From JALHMQ01 sp964616395 (GTDB lineage Bacteria; Pseudomonadota; Gammaproteobacteria; Burkholderiales; Burkholderiaceae_F), in assembly GCA_964616395.1 (NCBI GenBank), contig CAZTUT010000051.1, positions 1 through 18,443 on the forward strand: a stretch of 18,443 nucleotides of DNA, read 5' to 3'. The notes beneath the pieces are model-generated. The model made no database searches. It saw only the letters and a list, made by a program, of their open reading frames with translations, and had not been told where the DNA came from. The position numbers were made by a program, and so were the translations under genes. Of this stretch, positions 14,100-18,443 are shown one piece after another. How positions within the stretch are numbered: the stretch's first letter is position 1; each line of letters begins with the position of its first letter.

Positions 14100-15524
14100 T
14101 CATGTGCGCTGCTCCGGCGCTGCGCGCAGGCCGGCGCGCAAGGCCAGCGCATCGAGCAGGCGACCATGCACACCGCCAAAGCCACCGTTGCTCATCACCA
14201 GCACATGGTCGCCCGGACGGGCAGCGGCGATCACCGAGCGAACCAAGGCGTCGAGGTCATCGAAGCTCGCGGCACGTTCACCCAGCGGCGCCAGCGCCTC
14301 GGCAGGGTCCCAGCCGAGTGCGGCCTTACCTTCGCGCGCGCCGAAACAGAACACCTGGTCGGCCTCGCGCAGTGCGGCCGGCAGCGCCGCCTTCATCGTG
14401 CCCAGCTTCATCGTGTTCGAGCGCGGCTCCAGCACCGCGAGGATGCGCGCTGCGCCGACGCGCCGGCGCAGGCCCGCCAGCGTCAGATCGATCGCGGTCG
14501 GGTGATGCGCGAAGTCGTCGTAGACGGCCACGCCATCGACGGTGCCGCGCAGTTCGAGCCGGCGCTTCACGCCCTGGAAGCCGGCCAGCGCCTCGATCGC
14601 CTGCTCGGGCGCCACACCGGCATGGCGGGCCGCCGCAATCGCCGCCAGTGCGTTGAGCCGGTTGTGCGCGCCCGCCGCCGGCAGATGCAGGCGGCCGAAC
14701 ACCTGCTCGCCCAGGGCCACGTCGAACGCGTGCTCCACCCCCTCGCTGACCATTCGCGCATGCCAGCCGCCGGCCGGCGCCTCGCCGAAACGCTCGAGCT
14801 GCGACCAGCAGCCGCGCGCCAGCACCCGATCGAGCGCCGGCGCATCGGCGTTGGCGATCACCCGCCCACTGGCCGGCAGGCAGCGCATCAGGTGATGAAA
14901 CTGGGTCTCGATCGCCGCCAGGTCGGCAAAGATGTCGGCATGGTCGAACTCGAGGTTGTTGAGGATCGCGGTGCGCGGAAAGTAGTGGACGAACTTGCTG
15001 CGCTTGTCGAAGAACGCGGTGTCGTACTCGTCGGCCTCGATGACAAACAGCGGCGCCGCCCCCGCGCGGGCGCTACCGAGCCGGGCCGACACGCCGAAGT
15101 CCTGCGGCACGCCGCCAATCAGGAAGCCGGGCGCCAGCCCCGCATGGTCGAGGATGCGGGCCAGCATCGCGCTGGTCGTGGTCTTGCCATGGGTGCCAGC
15201 CACCGCCAGCACATGACGGCCGCGCAGCAGGTGCTCGCCGATCCACTGTGGCCCCGAAACGAAGCGCGCGCCGCTTTCGAGAATCGCTTCCATCAGCGGA
15301 TTGCCGCGCGTGACCACATTGCCGATCACGAACAGGTCCGGCGCCAGCGATAGCTGGTCGGCGCCGAAGCCCTCGACCAGATCGATCCCGGCCGCGGCCA
15401 GTTGATCCGACATCGGTGGATACACGTTCGCATCGCAGCCGGTCACCCGATGTCCGGCGGCACGCGCCAGTTGCGCCAGCCCGCCCATGAACGTGCCGCA
15501 GATGCCGAGGATGTGAAGGTGCAA
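14100..15524 (-). CDS. mpl: UDP-N-acetylmuramate:murein tripeptide ligase
   Basis: The 474-residue protein aligns along its length with E. coli Mpl (457). It starts LHILGICGTFMGGLA, has the ATP P-loop GTHGKTTT (110-117), EADEYDTAFFDKRSKFVHY, NNLEFDHADIF, RLELRGTVDGVAVYDDFAHHP, EPRSNTMKLG and HVLVMSNGGFGG. The enzyme joins recovered L-Ala-gamma-D-Glu-meso-DAP to UDP-MurNAc in the cytoplasm, a step in cell-wall recycling. The start codon appears to be TTG at 15524, since the family N-terminus begins exactly there and no ATG lies nearby upstream. An AGGA is about eight bases before it. It heads the minus-strand block and is divergent from the gene at 15789. Confidence 0.95.
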   Translation of the reverse strand: MHLHILGICGTFMGGLAQLARAAGHRVTGCDANVYPPMSDQLAAAGIDLVEGFGADQLSLAPDLFVIGNVVTRGNPLMEAILESGARFVSGPQWIGEHLLRGRHVLAVAGTHGKTTTSAMLARILDHAGLAPGFLIGGVPQDFGVSARLGSARAGAAPLFVIEADEYDTAFFDKRSKFVHYFPRTAILNNLEFDHADIFADLAAIETQFHHLMRCLPASGRVIANADAPALDRVLARGCWSQLERFGEAPAGGWHARMVSEGVEHAFDVALGEQVFGRLHLPAAGAHNRLNALAAIAAARHAGVAPEQAIEALAGFQGVKRRLELRGTVDGVAVYDDFAHHPTAIDLTLAGLRRRVGAARILAVLEPRSNTMKLGTMKAALPAALREADQVFCFGAREGKAALGWDPAEALAPLGERAASFDDLDALVRSVIAAARPGDHVLVMSNGGFGGVHGRLLDALALRAGLRAAPEQRT

Positions 15525-15788
15525 GGCGTGGTCCTGTCGATGCCGGCGAACGGGTGGCTACCCGCGGAGGCTGCCACGACGCACGCCGGACAAGCCGGCA
15601 TTGTGCGGCGCAACCAAAGCGTGGATTCTAGGGAAACCCGGCGGCATGCGCAGCAGTCGTGCCGGCCCGCTGCATCGCTACACTGGTCGGCCAGCGCTTG
15701 GCGGGATCGACGCCGCGCCGGCGCTGGGCCCTCGGTCCATGCCCGCCCGACTGACCCCGCACATCAACCGCGCCTCACATCTGCAGTC
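15525..15788. other. Divergent intergenic region between mpl and the unknown gene
   Basis: These 264 bases should contain promoters for both divergent blocks. I see only weak candidates, such as TACACT at 15679-15684 on the plus strand without a recognisable -35. Frames across it are Arg/Pro/Ala-rich and look non-coding. No hairpin with a T-tract is visible. Confidence 0.35.
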
Positions 15789-16436
15789 ATGCCCGACGAC
15801 GACCGTTCCGATCTGCTGACCGAAGTGGCGCTGGGCGCCGCCCGGCTGATTGCCGAAGATGGGCTGGATTACGCCAGCGCCAAGCGGCGCGCCGCGGCCG
15901 AGCTCGTTGGCGAACGGGACGCGCGACGCGCGCTGCCCGACAACGCGGCCGTGGAGCGCGAACTGCGCAGCTACCTTCGACTGTTCGGGGGCGAACTCCA
16001 TCGGCAGCGGCTGGCGGCCCTGCGCGCCACCGCGCTGGGCTGGATGCAGGATCTAGCGCCGTTCAGTCCGCATCTGGTCGGTGCAGTGCTCAACGGCACC
16101 GCCACCGAGCACAGCGATATCCGTCTGCATCTCTATACAGACAGCGCGAAGGACGTAGAGATGGTCCTGCTCGACCGCGGTCTCGCGTTCGAGGCCGCCG
16201 AGGCACCGTCGCGGGCCGAGCACGGGCCGGCCGCGCTCGAGGAACTGAGCCTGGTCATCGCGCCGCGCAGCGACCACCTGCCACGGCGGGTCGGGCTGGT
16301 GCTGACCGTCTACCCGACCGACGCAATCCGGATGGCGCCGCGCCGCGCTGCCAGCACCGACGATCTGCATCCGGTGGCCGCCAGCGGACGCGCGGACGCC
16401 GACCGGCTGGCGCAGCTGATTGCCGCGGAGGCCTGA
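15789..16436 (+). CDS. Conserved hypothetical protein with nucleotidyltransferase-like motif
   Basis: The 215-residue product is soluble, with no signal or membrane segment. The N-terminal half is helical (LLTEVALGAARLIAEDGLDYASAKRRAAAEL). A conserved core follows at about 94-130, PHLVGAVLNGTATEHSDIRLHLY then KDVEMVLLD. I recall similar proteins in other Burkholderiales next to tlpA/aroQ, but no known function. The G-T...S-D-I pattern (103-111) with a later D-V-E (122-124) resembles a polymerase-beta-like nucleotidyltransferase signature in which the second carboxylate is replaced by Arg112; this is a suggestion only. ATG 15789 is chosen since upstream residues are Arg/Pro-rich. Its stop is three bases before the tlpA-like ATG, so the two are coupled. 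Confidence 0.75.
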   Translation: MPDDDRSDLLTEVALGAARLIAEDGLDYASAKRRAAAELVGERDARRALPDNAAVERELRSYLRLFGGELHRQRLAALRATALGWMQDLAPFSPHLVGAVLNGTATEHSDIRLHLYTDSAKDVEMVLLDRGLAFEAAEAPSRAEHGPAALEELSLVIAPRSDHLPRRVGLVLTVYPTDAIRMAPRRAASTDDLHPVAASGRADADRLAQLIAAEA

Positions 16437-16439
16437 CCG

Positions 16440-16976
16440 ATGCAGCGCCGCCAATGGCTCGGACTTCTTGCCACCGGACTGGCAGCTGGCGCGATCGGCG
16501 CTTGGTTCGCAAACCGGCGGCTCGACGCGCCGGTGCAGGACGCCGCCACCGCCCTCCTGTTTGCGATGACCTTGCCGGACGCGACCGGCACCCAGCAACC
16601 GCTGTCGCAGTGGCGGGGCCGACTGCTGGTGGTCAACTTCTGGGCGACTTGGTGCCCGCCCTGCGTGGAGGAAATGCCCGACCTGCAGGCAGTGCGCGAT
16701 GCCTACCGGAGCCGCGGCGTGGAGGTGATCGGTATCGGCATCGACAGCGCTGACCGGATCGCGGCGTTTGCCGAGCGCATGAAGCTGTCGCTGCCGCTGC
16801 TGGTGGCCGGCATGGCTGGCTCCGAACTGGCGCGCGGCCTGGGCAACCCGGCAGGCGCCCTTCCGTATACTGTTCTTATTGATCCAGATGGATCCGTCGG
16901 GCAACGCAAGCTCGGACAGATCAAACGCAGTGAACTTCAAGCCTGGCTCGATGCCCGCCTGGGATCCAGGTCCTGA
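16440..16976 (+). CDS. TlpA-like membrane-anchored thioredoxin-family protein
   Basis: The 178-residue protein has an N-terminal signal anchor (MQRRQWLGLLATGLAAGAIG) and a periplasmic thioredoxin fold. The redox motif is WCPPC (71-75), within VNFWATWCPPCVEEMPDL. The cis-proline loop is LPYTVLIDPDG (Pro142). TlpA/ResA-type proteins reduce disulfides in exported proteins, for example during cytochrome c or oxidase maturation; the partner here is unknown. It starts three bases after the preceding unknown gene, with GGAGG inside the end of that gene as ribosome site. aroQ follows after about 196 bases. Confidence 0.9.
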   Translation: MQRRQWLGLLATGLAAGAIGAWFANRRLDAPVQDAATALLFAMTLPDATGTQQPLSQWRGRLLVVNFWATWCPPCVEEMPDLQAVRDAYRSRGVEVIGIGIDSADRIAAFAERMKLSLPLLVAGMAGSELARGLGNPAGALPYTVLIDPDGSVGQRKLGQIKRSELQAWLDARLGSRS

Positions 16977-17053
16977 CCCTCAGGATTCGCGGCAGCCCCC
17001 ATCTCCCGCTGGACAACTTCAGCGATCCGCTGCGATACTCGTCCCTTCGTTTG

Positions 17054-17082
17054 GCTTTTCCTTTTAACTGCGCGACTAATAC
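17054..17082 (+). promoter_or_regulatory. Weak promoter candidate for aroQ-accB-accC
   Basis: TAATAC at 17077-17082 is a good -10 element in a locally AT-rich stretch. At 17 bases the -35 would be GCTTTT (17054-17059), which is poor; a better TTGGCT (17051-17056) is 20 bases away. A perfect 10-base palindrome CAACCGGTTG follows at 17101-17110. Transcription of aroQ could also run on from tlpA. Confidence 0.3.
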
Positions 17083-17172
17083 GTTGTCAGCCGCAGTGAT
17101 CAACCGGTTGTCTGAGGCGCTTGCGCCGGGTCCCGGCCCGATGTGAGCAGCGGCGAAAGGGGGCAGGTGTCC

Positions 17173-17616
17173 ATGGCGTCACGCATTCTGGTCCTCAATG
17201 GCCCCAATCTGAACCTGCTCGGAACACGCGAACCGGCCATCTACGGTTCGCAAACGCTGGCGGACATCGAGCGGTCGCTGGCTGATCTGGCGGCCACGCA
17301 TGGGGCATCGATCGACTTCTTCCAGAGCAACCATGAAGGCGAACTGGTTGATCGGATCCATTCGGCGCGCAGCGACGGGTGCGACTTCATCCTGATCAAC
17401 GCCGCGGCATTGACCCATACCAGCGTGGCGCTGCGCGATGCGCTGGCAGCGGTGGCGATCCCGTTCATCGAGGTTCATCTATCCAACGTGCTTCGACGCG
17501 AGCCATTCCGGCATCACTCGTACCTGGCGGACCTGGCGGTCGGCTCGATCGTCGGCCTGGGGTCGGCCGGCTACCGCTACGCGCTCGAGTACGCGCTGAC
17601 GGCACGCGCGTCCTGA
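17173..17616 (+). CDS. aroQ: 3-dehydroquinate dehydratase, type II
   Basis: The 147-residue product has the normal type II length and motifs: VLNGPNLNLLGTREPAIYGS with catalytic Tyr24, FFQSNHEGELVDRIH, THTSVALRDAL with His82, EVHLSNV with catalytic His102, and REPFRHHSY. It dehydrates 3-dehydroquinate to 3-dehydroshikimate as a dodecamer in the cytoplasm, two steps upstream of shikimate. The frame opens at GTG 17143, but ATG 17173 sits nine bases after an AAAGGGGG ribosome site and gives the family N-terminus. In the loop before His82 it has INAAALTHTS where many relatives have NPG. accB follows after 38 bases; the aroQ-accB-accC order is common in proteobacteria. Confidence 0.96.
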   Translation: MASRILVLNGPNLNLLGTREPAIYGSQTLADIERSLADLAATHGASIDFFQSNHEGELVDRIHSARSDGCDFILINAAALTHTSVALRDALAAVAIPFIEVHLSNVLRREPFRHHSYLADLAVGSIVGLGSAGYRYALEYALTARAS

Positions 17617-17654
17617 TCAGCACATCACAAGATTCTTTTTATGGGGAGCAGTCG

Positions 17655-18143
17655 ATGGATCTGCGCAAGCTGAAGACCCTGATCGATCTGGTAGCCGAGT
17701 CCGGCATCGCCGAGATCGAAGTGACCGAGGGCGAGGACAAGGTCCGGATCGTCAAGCATGGACCGGCACCGCAGCACGCGGCGGCCAGCGCCCCGCAGGC
17801 ATATTTCGTTCCGGCCCCGGCCCCGGTCGCTGCCGCCCCGGCCGTCGCGGCAGCGTCGATGCAGGCACCCGCCGCCGCGTCCGCTCCGGCGGCAGCGCCC
17901 GAGACCCGCGGAACCGTGGTCAAGTCACCGATGGTGGGCACCTTCTATCGCTGCCCCAGCCCCGGCGCGGCCTCGTTCGTCGAGGTCGGCCAGGCCGTCA
18001 AGCAGGGCGACACGCTGTGCATCATCGAGGCGATGAAACTGCTCAACGAGATCGAAGCCGAGGTCGCGGGCAGCGTTCTCGAAGTCCTGGTCGAAAATGG
18101 CCAGGCGGTCGAGTACGGTCAACCGCTGTTCGTCATCGGCTGA
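17655..18143 (+). CDS. accB: Biotin carboxyl carrier protein of acetyl-CoA carboxylase
   Basis: The 162-residue product has an N-terminal helical part (MDLRKLKTLIDLVAESGIAE), an Ala/Pro-rich flexible linker (about 37-83), and a C-terminal biotinyl domain. The domain has SPMVGTFYRCPSPG, the thumb region, and the biotin site EAMKLLNEIE with Lys128. The usual motif is EAMKMMNEIE or EAMKLMNEIE; Leu in the position after the Lys-Leu is a mild variant. The carrier moves carboxybiotin between AccC and the carboxyltransferase for malonyl-CoA synthesis. A GGGGAG ribosome site lies about eight bases before ATG 17655. accC starts eight bases after the stop. Confidence 0.96.
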   Translation: MDLRKLKTLIDLVAESGIAEIEVTEGEDKVRIVKHGPAPQHAAASAPQAYFVPAPAPVAAAPAVAAASMQAPAAASAPAAAPETRGTVVKSPMVGTFYRCPSPGAASFVEVGQAVKQGDTLCIIEAMKLLNEIEAEVAGSVLEVLVENGQAVEYGQPLFVIG

Positions 18144-18151
18144 GCGGCGCG

Positions 18152-18443
18152 ATGTTCGGCAAGATCCTGATCGCCAACCGCGGCGAGATCGCGCTGCGGA
18201 TCCAGCGCGCCTGCCGCGAGCTGGGCATTCGCACCGTGGTGGTCCACTCGACCGCGGACACCGACGCCAAGTACGTGAAGCTGGCCGACGAATCGGTCTG
18301 CATCGGCCCGCCGCCATCGCGCGACAGCTACCTGAACGTGCCGGCCATCATCAGCGCCGCCGCGGTCACCGACGCCGAAGCCATTCACCCCGGCTATGGC
18401 TTCCTCTCTGAAAATGCCGACTTCGCCGAGCGGGTCGAAAAGT
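18152..18443 (+). CDS. accC: Biotin carboxylase, N-terminal part (partial)
   Basis: From ATG 18152 the frame is open to the window edge (97 codons). The product starts MFGKILIANRGEIALRIQRA and continues through VVVHSTADTDAKYVKLADES, the SRDSYLNVPAI segment and AEAIHPGYGFLSENADFAE. This is the N-terminal pre-ATP-grasp domain of AccC. The full enzyme carboxylates biotin on AccB using ATP and bicarbonate. It lies eight bases after accB, with only a weak ribosome site (GAGCGG), so coupling to accB is likely. Confidence 0.96.
   Translation, partial: MFGKILIANRGEIALRIQRACRELGIRTVVVHSTADTDAKYVKLADESVCIGPPPSRDSYLNVPAIISAAAVTDAEAIHPGYGFLSENADFAERVEK

Noticed and set aside
14166..15353. A 395-codon plus-strand frame opposite mpl
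   Set aside because: The mpl frame is supported over its full length by family motifs; the opposite frame has none.
17116..17127. GGCG-CTTG-CGCC hairpin upstream of aroQ as a terminator
   Set aside because: The stem is only four to five pairs and no T-tract follows; it lies just before the aroQ ribosome site in GC-rich sequence and is probably chance.

Overview
The window is about 18.4 kb of high-GC bacterial chromosome. It is almost fully coding, and every recognisable product is a housekeeping or envelope protein. Gene content and order point to a betaproteobacterium, probably Burkholderiales. The runs RNB ribonuclease - tonB-like - aroE - mtgA and (hypothetical) - tlpA-like - aroQ - accB - accC are ones I recall from Burkholderia-type genomes. 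That recollection is an inference, not a search result. I see no insertion sequence, prophage, CRISPR array, tRNA or rRNA.

Layout. (1) 1-296, minus strand: N-terminal part of an NADP-malic enzyme (maeB), cut by the window edge. (2) 297-753: non-coding, with a strong candidate small RNA on the plus strand (about 563-675). It has its own promoter, a long closing stem, a pyrimidine loop with three overlapping CCTCC motifs, and a T-tract. A promoter/palindrome follows at once, in front of an aminotransferase gene (754-1926). (3) The aminotransferase converges on a membrane-anchored lytic transglycosylase (1939-2802, minus); the two stop codons lie in one shared hairpin. (4) 2803-3270: a 468-base gap with a branched RNA-like structure and a promoter candidate upstream of ubiD. 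(5) 3271-5038, plus strand: ubiD (ubiquinone pathway) and a small KTSC-domain protein, converging on mgtE.

(6) 5057-15524: ten genes in a row on the minus strand. In transcription order they are mpl, yqiA-like esterase, FabG-like SDR, YbaK-like deacylase, MarC-family membrane protein, RNB exoribonuclease, tonB-like, aroE, mtgA and mgtE. Many are separated by only a few bases; aroE and mtgA overlap by the four bases ATGA. Several serve the cell wall: mpl recycles murein peptide, mtgA polymerises glycan, and the lytic transglycosylase outside the block cleaves it. aroE belongs to the shikimate pathway. (7) From 15789 on, divergent on the plus strand: a conserved protein of unknown function, a TlpA-like thioredoxin, aroQ (shikimate pathway), accB and the start of accC (acetyl-CoA carboxylase).

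No new multi-gene defence or mobile system is visible. The most interesting material is in the non-coding gaps: the anti-Shine-Dalgarno-like sRNA near 563-675, the branched structure at 3086-3148, and two mutually exclusive hairpins at 12536-12571. Among the proteins, the 215-residue unknown at 15789-16436 stands out because it carries what looks like a degenerate nucleotidyltransferase signature.
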